The translations under genes and the position numbers were made by a program. This document shows positions 31,639-43,200 of a stretch of 64,000 bases of DNA, piece after piece. How positions within the stretch are numbered: position 1 is the stretch's first letter; each line of letters begins with the position of its first letter. Under the pieces are notes generated by a model that was not told the DNA's origin, did not search any database, and saw only the letters and a program-made list of their open reading frames with translations. This stretch comes from Sporopachydermia quercuum (taxonomy: Eukaryota > Ascomycota > Sporopachydermiomycetes > Sporopachydermiales > Sporopachydermiaceae). Location: positions 1,364,001-1,428,000 of the forward strand of contig BCGN01000005.1 of the NCBI GenBank assembly GCA_001599295.1. Reading direction: 5' to 3'.

Positions 31639-33147
31639 ATGTGTTTTGGTAGATTCTTTAGGTTTAGCAGACCTTGTATGGGCTTTCATGATTCTCAATC
31701 AACAATCATAGGTTTACCAAACATTTCAGACGAGTATACACCTAAGTGGATGAACAATAGAGATAAAAAACTAGCCAATTACTCTTCATCTAAAAGTCTT
31801 CCCACAAATGTTGATGTATTGATAATAGGAAGTGGTTTTTCAGGAGCTTCTGTTGCCTACAATCTTATCGAAAGTTCCACCGATTTGGANATATGCATGG
31901 TAGAAGCAAGAGAGACATCATCAGGAGCCTCGGGTAGAAACGGTGGACATCTACATCCTGATTTCTTTTCTTATGCTGATTTTGAAAATTCGAAAGAGAC
32001 AATTAAGCGAAATAAGTATGAGATTAGAAATTTCCAGGCATTGCTGGCATTGATAGAAGAGTTGAACATTGAGTGTATGGTGGATGTTAACAGGAGTAGC
32101 TCTGTACCAACAGGGTTCACTGTGTTCCACCAAATGCAAGAATTTGAAATTGCAAAGCAAAAAGTTAATTATTTATTGAATTTAGACTGCAATTTTGGTT
32201 CGGATATTAGAATCTTAGAGGGTGAATCTGCTCAAAAGGCTACAGGAATTCCTACTATTGTAGGAGCAATTCAATCGCCTGCCTATCCAATTAATCCTTA
32301 TGCTTTAGTAACTGGGATTGTAAAGTATTGCCTGAGTAAAGGCTTAAAACTATATACTTGTACATTGGTTAAAAGTATAGACAAGAACTCAGAGGATACT
32401 TATACTGTTTTGACATCAAAGGGCATCACAACAGCACGAAAAGTAATTATCTGCACCAATGGCTATTCCAATTTAGTGACGTTCAATAGTGCCACAGAAT
32501 CCTTGTTTATACCTGCAAGAGGGCAGGTCTCTGAATATAAAATCAAAGGTGAATTACTCTGGAATTCATCAACAAATATAAGCTCGGAAGACGAGTACTG
32601 TTTGATTATAAAAGATAAGCCAGATGAAAATGAATGTTCAATTATCTTTGGTGGTTGTAGAAGATTTGCCAAAAGTGAACAGCTTGGAATTATTGACGAT
32701 TCAACTGTGAATAAGCACATATCCTCGATGTTAGAACAGTATTTGCATTGGGACTGGGGATTAGAAGGTCATAATGTTACTGTTGAGAAAGTAAGAGAAT
32801 GGACAGGTATAATGGGATTTACAAGAGATGGATTACCTGTAGTAGGAAAAATACCAAAAGAAAAGGGTTTGTATATATTATCAGGGTTCAATGGGCATGG
32901 AATGCCTAGAATATTGGAAGGAGCAAAGATACTTGTAGATTTCTTTGTGGTTGAAGATCTAAATAGAGAAAAGAGAGAACCAGATTGGAAAGATTATGTC
33001 ACTGTTGAATGTGTTGGTGAGAAGATTTCGATTCATGAAAGATCGATTGATCTGAGTTACGAAGGGAATAAATGTTTGCCTGAATGGTTTCCCACATCAT
33101 TTTTGTTGACTGAGGAACGTCTTGAAGCAATGAAAGATAGCATATAG
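31639..33147 (+). CDS. FAD-dependent oxidoreductase, DAO family
   Basis: Flavoprotein of the D-amino-acid oxidase/glycine oxidase superfamily; substrate not predictable (an amine or amino acid is likely). The first in-frame ATG is at 31639 (502 residues); the ATG at 31678 is an alternative, with conserved sequence starting soon after. FAD-binding motif [17 protein letters not shown] lies near residues 60-76, an acidic end of the second strand (MVEARE), then [16 protein letters not shown], typical of fungal DAO proteins related to bacterial PuuB. The C-terminal FAD part is [16 protein letters not shown] followed by [12 protein letters not shown]. No signal peptide or SKL-type peroxisomal end is seen. 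Its upstream region carries the antisense DHH1 remnant. One ambiguous base inside. Confidence 0.8.
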   Translation: MCFGRFFRFSRPCMGFHDSQSTIIGLPNISDEYTPKWMNNRDKKLANYSSSKSLPTNVDVLIIGSGFSGASVAYNLIESSTDLXICMVEARETSSGASGRNGGHLHPDFFSYADFENSKETIKRNKYEIRNFQALLALIEELNIECMVDVNRSSSVPTGFTVFHQMQEFEIAKQKVNYLLNLDCNFGSDIRILEGESAQKATGIPTIVGAIQSPAYPINPYALVTGIVKYCLSKGLKLYTCTLVKSIDKNSEDTYTVLTSKGITTARKVIICTNGYSNLVTFNSATESLFIPARGQVSEYKIKGELLWNSSTNISSEDEYCLIIKDKPDENECSIIFGGCRRFAKSEQLGIIDDSTVNKHISSMLEQYLHWDWGLEGHNVTVEKVREWTGIMGFTRDGLPVVGKIPKEKGLYILSGFNGHGMPRILEGAKILVDFFVVEDLNREKREPDWKDYVTVECVGEKISIHERSIDLSYEGNKCLPEWFPTSFLLTEERLEAMKDSI

Positions 33148-33438
33148 TTGTAAGTTTGACGAGAGTCGCAGACGGTAAAAAGATAAAATACAGGATGACA
33201 TACCATGGTATCCTAAAAACGGTTGATAATAATGCATTTTTTAGAATATTGCTATGTGAATTCAATTGCCAATAAGGATTGAGGGGAAGGACTTTCCTTG
33301 AAAGAGATTTGCTTGCCGCTTACCGTCCAATGTGCTCACCATTAGAATAGAAGTATGTTAGGATACAGATAATCTCATTTGTCGGTCGCAATATACGATG
33401 AATCTCAATTGACCTCTCAATTGATGACAGTTTATAGA

Positions 33439-33471
33439 TAGGCGAGAATCTAGTAGAAGAATTCTCGCCTA
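33439..33471. repeat. 11-bp perfect inverted repeat
   Basis: TAGGCGAGAAT (33439-33449) and ATTCTCGCCTA (33461-33471) are exact reverse complements with an 11-base loop. Confidence 0.8.
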
Positions 33472-33506
33472 GAGTTTGGTCAATATAGTAAGTAATTCCG
33501 TGTCCT

Positions 33507-33525
33507 ACGGTTTCCAACGGAAACC
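33507..33525. promoter_or_regulatory. Candidate regulatory site, copy 1 (CGG-N7-CGG)
   Basis: ACGGTTTCCAACGG, continuing to GGAAACC, gives both a CGG-N7-CGG direct pair and a perfect inverted repeat GGTTTCC-aac-GGAAACC. Zn2Cys6 activators bind CGG pairs. Regulator unknown. Confidence 0.4.
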
Positions 33526-33696
33526 CTTAGACAAGAGAACTCCGCCTTTTACCGTCGGCAGAAAAAGGATGCTCAGCTTTCAGATAAGGTCGATTTCCTC
33601 CTTTGGATGATAAGATATGTACGGAAGAATTAAAGTTGGATATCAAGACATGGGGACATAAAATGTTTCTTTTGTGAAGAGAAAATGTCATCACCG

Positions 33697-33715
33697 ACGG
33701 TTTCCAACGGCAACC
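33697..33715. promoter_or_regulatory. Candidate regulatory site, copy 2 (CGG-N7-CGG)
   Basis: The same 14-mer ACGGTTTCCAACGG recurs 190 bases further on; here the inverted repeat has one mismatch (GGCAACC). It is about 750 bases upstream of the URC1 start. Confidence 0.4.
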
Positions 33716-34456
33716 TTTTACTTCTAACTTAATGACAAAATTATGTCCTTTATTCTCTCGAGTTTGCTTACTACAGAGTGTTCTTTGTCTCTTTTTGGTT
33801 CAAATACTGGGGAGTTATAATTGATTTCTTTGTTGAATATAACAAATCTAAATACAAAGAAACTCACAACAACCATAAAGACATAAAGCTCTCTATATCC
33901 GGTTCATTCTGTTGCTTCTTGTTACCTTTCATAAATAAGATCCATCCACGTTTTCCTCTCTGGACATTCTTCCGTATACCCTATGTCACATACTTCCTCT
34001 TAAACCTTGTTCCTTTTGGCGATCAGATGTCTGTAACATCAGTCAGATAACGATCACAAAGGGCCTGATAATAAGATGACTGTCAATGGATAGAGGCAAC
34101 AAGATATGTGTTTTATTCCTATATAAAAGAGGTCTTGTCCTGTTTGTTGGCATCTGTTTCCAAGTATTAATAGTTATTAACAGCTTTCATGTTCTCTATG
34201 TATCGACCACAATCAAACCGTTGAATTCTACTTCCATTCCATAGACATATTGATTGTCATTGAAAAGATCTAATAGCGTTAACTATTGCCTACTGGTTGT
34301 TCTGATATTGTGAAGTCACAGTATGGTACTATAGGNGACCTAAGATATTAATTATATATCAATTATCTAGTTAAATTCGTACTAGCATTTCATCATTAGG
34401 TTCTTATTTTAGAATTTATATTCTAATATCCTGTCAAATAGAAATCTATATCCAAA

Positions 34457-35995
34457 ATGGCTCCAATTCCAACAACACCAAGTTTTGAAAATGCACAGCT
34501 AGCCAGTCACGGGTTTGACTGTAGCTGTGAGAACCACTCAACAAAGCAACTAAAATCTGAGGATAAATCAGACACTTTAAACATGATCCTCATTGCTATC
34601 AAAGGGTTACAAGCTAACCAGCAAATCCTTTCAGACAAAATCGATGCTACCAACTACAGAACCTCGCTGACGTTAGGTGATCTAGAAACGAAAGTGGAGA
34701 AGCTCAAATCGAAGAGTACGGAAACTGAAACTGATGCAGGTGAATCAAAGTGGGGTTCAAATATTAAGCTCACAACATACCCAGACGAAGCAACTCCTAT
34801 TGATCTTAAATGGGGTGCCGAAGATGCTCAAGCAAGAGGTCCTATTGTAGTCAGCAGGAAACCTAACTCGTTCAAGTACAGAAATGCCATTGGAGCACAT
34901 TCTGGTTCATATTCTATTTACCACGCTCTCGCAGTGTCAATGAGTGATCTTGATTCTAATTACAAGCCAGACTTTTCCAATGCTGAACCATCAGTTGATT
35001 TTGGCCCTTTCCCAGAATGGTCTGATCCTGAAAAGATCGTTGCAATGGATCCTTGGGGTCATGTGGCTCCTTGGGCATTCAAAAAATTCTCCGATGAGGC
35101 TTCAATTGATGTCCGTCCCTCAATTGCGATTACCAAAGCACATATGCAGATGCCTGATTTCAAACAGGAAGTAGACGCTGGTCGTTTGAAAGTCGATGGT
35201 AAGATTGTTATCAATTCCAATGGCGATCTAAATGTTACCAAAGTAGCTGTTGAGCCTGTATGGTATCTCCCTGGTGTTGCCAAGAGATTTGGTATCGATG
35301 AAGGCACTTTGAGAAGAGGGTTGTTTGAAGAGACTGGTGGTATGTACCCTGAATTAATCACCCGACCAGATATCAAAGTATTTTTACCTCCTATTGGTGG
35401 AGCTACTGCATATATTTTTGGTGATGTCAAGAAAGTCTCTGATCCCAACTTCAAGCTTGCTTTAAGAGTTCACGACGAGTGTAATGGTTCGGATGTTTTC
35501 GGTTCGGATATTTGCACCTGTAGACCATATCTAATGTTTGGTATCGTTGAAGCAGTGAAAGAAGCTCAAAATGGAGGATCAGGTGTCGTTGTTTACTTCA
35601 GAAAAGAAGGAAGAGCACTGGGTGAAGTCACCAAGTATCTTGTTTATAATGCTAGAAAAAGATGTGGAGATTCAGCTGCTGAATATTTCACAAGAACTGA
35701 AAAGATTGCTGGTGTGCGTGATATGAGATTTCAAGCATTAATGCCTGATATTCTACATTTCTTGGGCATCAAGAAGATTGACAAAATGCTATCAATGTCA
35801 AACATGAAGTATGATGCCATTGTATCTCAAGGAATTCCCATCATTGAAAGAGTACCGATTCCTGACGAAATGATCCCTGATGATTCACAAGTCGAAATTG
35901 ATGCTAAAATTCATGCGGGTTACTTCTCTACAAAGAAAGTCACTGAGGAAGATTTGAAACAAGTTCATGGAAGAGGTTGGAATGATGTNAAATAA
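34457..35995 (+). CDS. URC1: URC1, GTP cyclohydrolase II-like protein of uracil catabolism
   Basis: Urc1 is a GTP cyclohydrolase II homologue required for the URC pathway, by which some yeasts use uracil as nitrogen source; it is distinct from the riboflavin enzyme Rib1. 512 residues. The first 95 residues are a variable head; about 100-330 is the GTP_CH_N-type domain (GAEDAQARGPIVVSRKPNSF, DPWGHVAPWAF). The C-terminal catalytic part has the zinc ligands C342, C353 and C355 in HDECNGSDVFGSDICTC, then VVYFRKEGRALGEVTKYLVY, replacing the riboflavin-type REGRGIGL motif. That altered motif and the extra N-terminal domain are what point to Urc1 rather than Rib1. An ambiguous base three codons before the stop does not change the residue (GTN is Val). 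Confidence 0.88.
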   Translation: MAPIPTTPSFENAQLASHGFDCSCENHSTKQLKSEDKSDTLNMILIAIKGLQANQQILSDKIDATNYRTSLTLGDLETKVEKLKSKSTETETDAGESKWGSNIKLTTYPDEATPIDLKWGAEDAQARGPIVVSRKPNSFKYRNAIGAHSGSYSIYHALAVSMSDLDSNYKPDFSNAEPSVDFGPFPEWSDPEKIVAMDPWGHVAPWAFKKFSDEASIDVRPSIAITKAHMQMPDFKQEVDAGRLKVDGKIVINSNGDLNVTKVAVEPVWYLPGVAKRFGIDEGTLRRGLFEETGGMYPELITRPDIKVFLPPIGGATAYIFGDVKKVSDPNFKLALRVHDECNGSDVFGSDICTCRPYLMFGIVEAVKEAQNGGSGVVVYFRKEGRALGEVTKYLVYNARKRCGDSAAEYFTRTEKIAGVRDMRFQALMPDILHFLGIKKIDKMLSMSNMKYDAIVSQGIPIIERVPIPDEMIPDDSQVEIDAKIHAGYFSTKKVTEEDLKQVHGRGWNDXK

Positions 35996-37282
35996 GAAAC
36001 TGAGATATGAGGGAACAAAAGAAAAAAAAAAATAGGAAAAAGTTAGAATCTGTTTAAAAGAAACCACGAGTTCTGAAATGTGTATAGTTGCATTCGGTAA
36101 ATAAATTGGCATTTGATATTTGAATGTACCATAAGTGCGTAGGCAGTGTGACTAATTANATAGATGATAGATGAAAATTAACAAATAAGTAAACTCCACC
36201 ATTGAATATAAATATGCCCAATAATTCAACGGGCATCATTGATCATAACCAGAAACCACCTTGTGAAGGTTTTCCCGTATGTAAAACATGTCAATCATTC
36301 AGATAGTCTCTATATCATACTGTACCATCTACTATTCACTGTAACATAATTCATGTTTTGTTGTCAACAATTTAGGGCTCTAATCATCTAACTCTCTCAC
36401 ACTAATTTTCTTCAACATCCGTAGACGAAAACCTTTCTCATTTGACTTGAAGTTGAGATCGTACACCGAAACCTCCGTCGGAGACCTTTTTGCAAGGCGA
36501 TCCCTGAATTGTGTGCTAGACAAAGGCGCGTGCATCAAAACCTATATGGGAAACACCTTTCCAGGTCTCATTTCCCTCCCATCCTATCTCCAATGTTTCC
36601 CCTAGAAGCTCCACCAAAGTTTGAGCCCCCGTAGGCCCGTTGTAATATTCCCTTTAAAAATTTACAATCTGTCTCAATTCCCTAATATACCCTTCGGCGT
36701 AAATACCAGTATTAGTTATTTTCCAGCCACGTATATTTCCATCTTCAATAAATCACCAACACAAGAGATGATCAGCCAGTTGTAACTACATCAATATTCA
36801 CATTCGTACCTATCAACTAACGATTTTTCTGATTCATTTCATGATTCATTCCAATCAATTTGACTCCTATTTTTACAGGAAGCTGATTTTTGCTAGCTGC
36901 TATCAATTACCGTAGTAAAATTATTGGTTCCCAATCATTAAAATAGACTCTATGCAGTGTTCCCTTTGCAATTGAAGTGGAATAGCAAACATAGACAACT
37001 GATTTCAACGCGTGTTGTAAACGGTATACAAACAATCATGTATTGTATTTATGAATCCAATCAAACAAATTAGGATAAAAGCAACAATTGGATATAAAAA
37101 TACAGATAGAGGTATTGGTGTTTTTTTTGCAAGTTAAAAAACGCGTCAAGAGCACACTTACTATTGGTGAGTTTGAACTAAGCCTTGCCGCAAGCTCTAT
37201 TCACTGTATATATGTATCATCAATTAGAACGCACGGTTGAGCAACAATATTGAAAGTAAAATAGACCATCTCTGGGTTAAAA
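35996..37282. other. Spacer URC1 / SEC7, 1.3 kb
   Basis: No gene recognised. It holds a CTCCG-t-CGGAG palindrome at 36473-36483 and a CT-rich tract at about 36560-36615, within the likely SEC7 promoter; the last 200 bases are AT-rich with a T run. Confidence 0.5.
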
Positions 37283-40200
37283 ATGAGTGAAAATAACGAC
37301 GGTGAGTCCATGGTGGATATCGACATTTCCTCTAAAGTTTCTGAGGACCCAGCACCTATTGAAAAGGCTCATTCAGAAGTGAATGCTCCTGTAGAGCAAC
37401 AAGAACAAGAACAGGAACAGGAACAAGGAGAAGTCCGTGAAAACAGCTCCCTGAAAGGTGTTACAAAGTCTCATTTTGAACTTCCCACTAAAGAGCAGTC
37501 TAAGGCCCCTGAGAAGCCTGTAGAACATGTGGAAGCTCCTCCGTCTAATGCTGCCGCTTCTGACGCTGTTGATGCTAAAGATCTCTCTCCATCTGATAAG
37601 TCACTGCCAGAAATACCCAGTGTGACAACCACCACGGAAGACTCTACTCCTAAATCTTCTCATAACAAAACTCAATCAATTGACACCATCAGTAGTGCTA
37701 ATGTCTTGCGAGTTCATAGCGGTACCAATAATGCTGCAAGAGAACGTACGTTCTCTACTTCTACCGTTGGATCTATCAACAAAGCCCATGCCTTCTCAAT
37801 TGTGTTCATAAAACAAGCATTAGAATCAATTCGCGACAGCAAAGAAGCAAAGAAACACCTTTCTTTGTCGTCTGCCTGTAAAAGAGCTTTAGACGGTCTG
37901 AATGAAGGAACTTTGCCTCCACCTGCGATTGTATTCGAGCCTTTGAAATTGGCGTGCCAAACTTCCAGCAGCAGCTTGAAAATCACAGCTTTGGACTGCG
38001 TCAGCAAGCTCTTCTCCTTCAGCTATTTCGATGAACCCGACGAGCACTCCAATGATGATTCTACCGTTGCTGATGCTGCAACTGCTAATACAGGTGCTCC
38101 TGACGATGACAGCTCAGCAATTATTACTCCTCCCCCGAAAATCGACATGATCGATCTCATTATCAACACAGTGAGTGACTGTTTCCGAGGAGAATCAACG
38201 GACGAGCAGGTTGAACTTCAAGTAGTGAAAGCATTGACTGCCGCTGTCTTGAACGAAAGGATCATGGCTCATGGAGCTTCACTATTGAAGGCTGTACGAC
38301 AAATCTACAATATCTTTATTCTTTCTTTTTCCCCAAGCAACAGAGCCATTGCCCAGGCTACTTTGATCCAAGTGATCAACGTTGTGTTTGATCGGGTGAA
38401 AACGGTTGCGGCCAAGAAACAGAAGCAACGAAGAAGCACTTCCACTGTAAACATGGTTATCAGTACTTCTGCCTCCTCTCAAGACAATATCAGCTTCCCC
38501 GCAACTGCCCAGCCAGCTACCGAAAGCTCCACCCCTTTAAAGGAAAGCGGTCACGGCGAAAAACTGACCCTGGCCAACTTGGCAGAAGATATGAAAGACC
38601 TGGAGGACGACGATGTCGATGCTGACCAAACAATGCTAACCCAAGATTCGGATGACGAATTTGCTAAAGATGCTTTCCTTCTTTTCAGGGCAATGTGTAA
38701 GCTGTCAGTGAAATCTATTGAAGGCGAAAGTTTTGATCTGAAGTCCCATGCGATGAGATCAAAGCTCCTGTCTCTGCATATAGTCCACACGATTCTGTCC
38801 CAGCATATGTCGGTATTCTTGTCAAAGGACATCATCATCCATACTTCTGGTAGCGAGCAAGACACATTGTTTGTTGATGCCACCAGACAGTATCTTTCGC
38901 TGTGTTTAAGCCGGAACGCTACAAGCATTATCCCTCCAGTGTTTGAAATTTCGGTTGAGATCTTCTGGCTGTTGATCAGTAATCTGAGGAAGCAATTCAA
39001 GCAGGAGATTGAAGTGTTTTTCACGGAAATCTACTTCCCCATTGGAGAAATGAAAACCTCAACCGCACATCAAAAGGAATACCTGTTATTTGTTATCAGA
39101 AGATTATGCAATGATCCCCGAGCTCTGGTAGAAATATATCTGAATTATGACTGTGCTGCGCAGGGAGACAACATATGCGAACGGCTGATTGATTATTTGA
39201 CCAAAGTCGCCTCTACCAATACAAGCATTACTCCTGTTCAATATCAGCATTATTCGGAAAGCAAAAAGAAACCATTGGCAACGTATAACCTATCGACCTT
39301 GCCATCTACTTCTATTGCCAATGCAGCTGCTGTTCAAAGCAACACTGGAATTTTCCATCATTCTGAGAACAATTTGTATCCCATTGACTATTCGCTGAAA
39401 ATCGCGGGCATTGAGTGTCTGGTGGCTGTGTTGAAGTCCTTGCATACGTGGTCTCTACGCGGATTCAATCAATCGAACAGCGGAGGCACAGGCAATGATG
39501 TTTTTAACAGTGTACATCATCCTGCTGACAAAAGCTCTACATCTCTGGACGATAATTCCAGCAACGAGCAATCCATCGACGCGCAGACATTAACGATCCC
39601 TAACCATTCAGGCTTAGGCTCAAATCCCAGCAGTAGGGTGAACTCGGTGACCTCTGTCACTGCTATTAAAACACCCGGNAGCGCCCTGAACCCGAATATC
39701 AACGATCTTCTGGATGATCCCACTCAGTTCGAGTCCCAGAAGCTGAAAAAGACCGCTTTACAGCAGGGCATCCGCTCCTTCAACTTCAAACCAAAGAAAG
39801 GCATAGAATCTCTTATCAAAAACGGGTTTATTAAAAGCAAGAGTCCCAAGAATATTGCTGAATTCCTACTATCAACAGATGGACTGGATAAAACGACAGT
39901 TGGGGAATATTTGGGCGAAGGTGATGCTGATAACATTGCTATTATGCATGCGTTTGTAGACTCTATGAACTTCAATAACCTGAATTTTGTGGACGCCTTG
40001 CGGTTGTTTCTTCAGAGGTTCCGTTTGCCAGGAGAAGCCCAGAAAATCGATCGGTTTGTCCTTAAATTTGCCGAACGATTCATTTCCGATAACCCTGGAA
40101 TGTTTGCTAATGCCGACACAGCTTACGTGCTTGCATATTCCGTCATTCTCCTGAACACTGATCAGCACAGTCCGCAGGTGAAAAACAGAATGACGCTACA

Positions 40201-43200
40201 GGATTTCATCAAAAACAACCGAGGTATCAACGACAGCCATGATTTGCCTGATGAGTTCCTGGAACAGATTTACAACGATATCCAGCACAATGAGATTAAG
40301 TTGCAGTCCGAACAGCACGCTGCTATTCTGGCGGGAGGTATTGCTAATGCCCAGCCAACAGGGTTTTTTGCTGTTAACACTGCACGTGAATTGAAACGAG
40401 AAGCCTATTTGCAGGCCTCTAAGGAAATGTCGTCTAAAACAGAAAAGCTGGTGCGCACTCTTGGCAGAGGAAGAAGCAACAGTACTGCTGTAGATGTTTT
40501 CTACTATGCCTCTCATATAGAACATGTCAAATCCATCTTTGAGACTCTCTGGATGAGTTTTCTTGCTGGTTTAACTGGCACTTTTAAAGGCTATGACGAT
40601 CAAGACATTTGGCAGCCTTCTTTAGAAGGAATGAAATTTGCTATCAAGATTGCATGCAGTTTTGACATTGAATTGGCGAGAATCTCGTTTATTTCTGCTT
40701 TATCTCAGTTCACTAATCTCCAGAACTTGAAAGAAGTGAAAGTGAAGAATCTCGAAGCCAGTAAATTGGTATTGGATTTAGCCGTCACGGAGGGCAACAA
40801 ACTCAGGTCTTCCTGGAAAGATGTGCTGCTGATAATCAGCCAATTGGAACGATTCCAGCTTATTTGCTCTGGAATTGAAGCCGGGGAGATTCCCGATGTT
40901 ATAAACGCTAGAATCACCTCGGGAGGNACCAATAGACAGTCAACAGACTCCTCAAGACCAAATATCCTAATGGCATCTATAGCCACACTAGCCAAGCCTA
41001 TGAAAATAGGTGGTGGGAGCAGCAATGACAGCAGTGCCAACGGCGGTTATGGCAATGGCACAGGCGATCACAGCAACGGGGCATTTTCCGTGGACCCTGC
41101 GATGTCCCAGATCGTCAGAAGCACTGAAATTACGGTAGCTATTGATAAAGTGTTCTCCCAATCAGCAGAACTTTCTGGTGATGCCATTCTTGAGTTTGTG
41201 AAGGCTCTATGCGAAGCTGCTGACGAAGAAGCTGAATCCTCTGGCCAAACTGCCCATGCCAGGACTTTCTCCCTCCAGAAAATGGTAGACGTCTGCTATT
41301 ACAACATGGGCAGAATTAGAGTCCAATGGTCCAACATCTGGGCTATTATGGGTAAGCAATTCAACAAAATCGGCTGCAACAGCAACAATAACGTTGTATT
41401 TTTCGCATTGGACTCTCTACGACAATTATCTATGAGATTTTTCGAAATCGACGAACTGGCAAACTTCCACTTCCAAAAGGAATTCCTAAGGCCTTTCCAA
41501 TACATGATGGTTCATAACAAGGCGAAACCTGTGAAGGAAATGATCCTTGACTGTTTGGACGTGATGGTTCAAGTGAAAAACGCTCAGATCCGGTCTGGTT
41601 GGCGTACTATTATAAGCACTCTTGATGCTGCATCTAAAAGCAATGATGAGGCCATTGTGCAGAAAAGCTATAATCTGGCGGAAAAGCTCAACAAGAACTA
41701 CTTCAATGACATCTACAAACAAGGCTCATTTGAAGACTTGATTGTATGTTTTACGTCGTTAGCTAAGAATCCCAAGTTCCAGAAGATCAGTTTACATTCT
41801 TTAGAGGTTCTCCGGAGGACAATAAGATCGATGGCGGATTCCAGTTTCCGCAAGGGTTTTGATACTCTTGAAGGAGCCATTGTTATTAGTAGTGGTACTG
41901 GACATAGCGGAGAAGATGTTGAAGGTAGTGAAGGTGAAGATAATGATACTGAAGAAGTCCGGATTGGCATTGATACCGGAAATCATTTGGTGAAGTTGTG
42001 GTTCCCAGTGCTTTTTGGATTACATGATATTATAATGAACGGGGAAGATCTAGAAGTTCGCTCCAGAGCTTTAAATTACCTGTTTGATACTTTGGTTCAA
42101 TACGGTGGTAAATTTGAACCTGACTTTTGGGATTTGGTGTGTCGCCAACTGCTTTTCCCTATTTTCACGGTGCTACAGTCTAGATGGGAGATCACCCAGT
42201 TCAATTCTCACGACGATATGTCTGTTTGGCTATCAACTACTTTGATTCAAGCTTTGCGCAACATGATTGCCTTGTTCACGCATTATTTTGATGCCTTGGG
42301 AAGAATGCTGGATGGCTTTTTGGAGTTGCTGTTGACTTGTATATGTCAGGAAAATGATACTATTGCAAGGATTGGTAGGTCGTGCTTGCAACAATTAATT
42401 CTCCAGAATATGAACAAATTCAGTGAAGACCAGTGGAATCGGATAGTGGGTTGCTTTGAAATGTTGTTTGATCTGACTACACCCANAGAGTTGTTTTTAC
42501 TGGATGAAAGCAGTGAAGAAGCTGATTCTGAGACTGACAACGAGACCGAAACTGAAACTGAGTCGAAGGCCAATGACACTGCTGCACCGGATGCTGTAAG
42601 CGAAAATGCTGCCGCAGGGGCTCTCTTACAAGCTTCAGATGTTCTCGGCGATAACACCAGCACCCTGTCTCTAGGTAAAGTATCCCCTGGCGTCCTTGGA
42701 GGTTCTTCTTCTCTGTCAGCTATTAGTATCAACTCCAGTCAACCATCAAGCAAGAAAATGAACCCTGAGTATAAGAAGAAGAAAGAATCTCGTGCTATTG
42801 TTGTTAAATGTGTGCTGCAGTTGCTAATGATTGAAACAGTGTCAGAATTGTTCTCAGACGAAGAGTTCTATTCCTATATTCCAGTTAAAAACCTACTACG
42901 ATTAGCTGAGTTATTGGAGGCCAGCCATAAGTTCTCGAAAGACTTCAATGATAACAAGGAATTACGTATGAGGCTCTGGAAAGAAGGATACATGAACCAA
43001 ATGCCGAATCTGTTGAAACAGGAGTCCAATTCATCAGCTGTATATTTGGGAATTATGTTCAAGCTGTGTGGTGATGTCAACAAGACCTCAGAGCAAGAAA
43101 AGATCAATATATGCGACAAGCTTGTTCCATTATGTGTTACTATCATTGAAAGGTATATTGGGTTTGGTGAAAATAGTCCTCAGGATCAAAAGAATGTTAG

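Larger units (their letters stand above)
33148..34456. other. Motif-dense spacer upstream of URC1
   Basis: 1.3 kb with no gene recognised but several exact short repeats: a 14-mer twice, an inverted 10-mer pair, a direct repeat of CTCAATTGA (33404 and 33416) and an 11-bp hairpin. These are listed separately. It includes the URC1 promoter. Confidence 0.55.

Noticed and set aside
33320-33517. 65-codon minus-strand frame in the URC1 spacer
   Set aside because: Considered as a mobile-element remnant; no motif of any transposon family, and it overlaps the hairpin and CGG element.
34457-35995. Calling this gene RIB1 (riboflavin GTP cyclohydrolase II)
   Set aside because: The REGRGIGL motif is replaced by KEGRALGEV and there is a large N-terminal domain, both features of Urc1.
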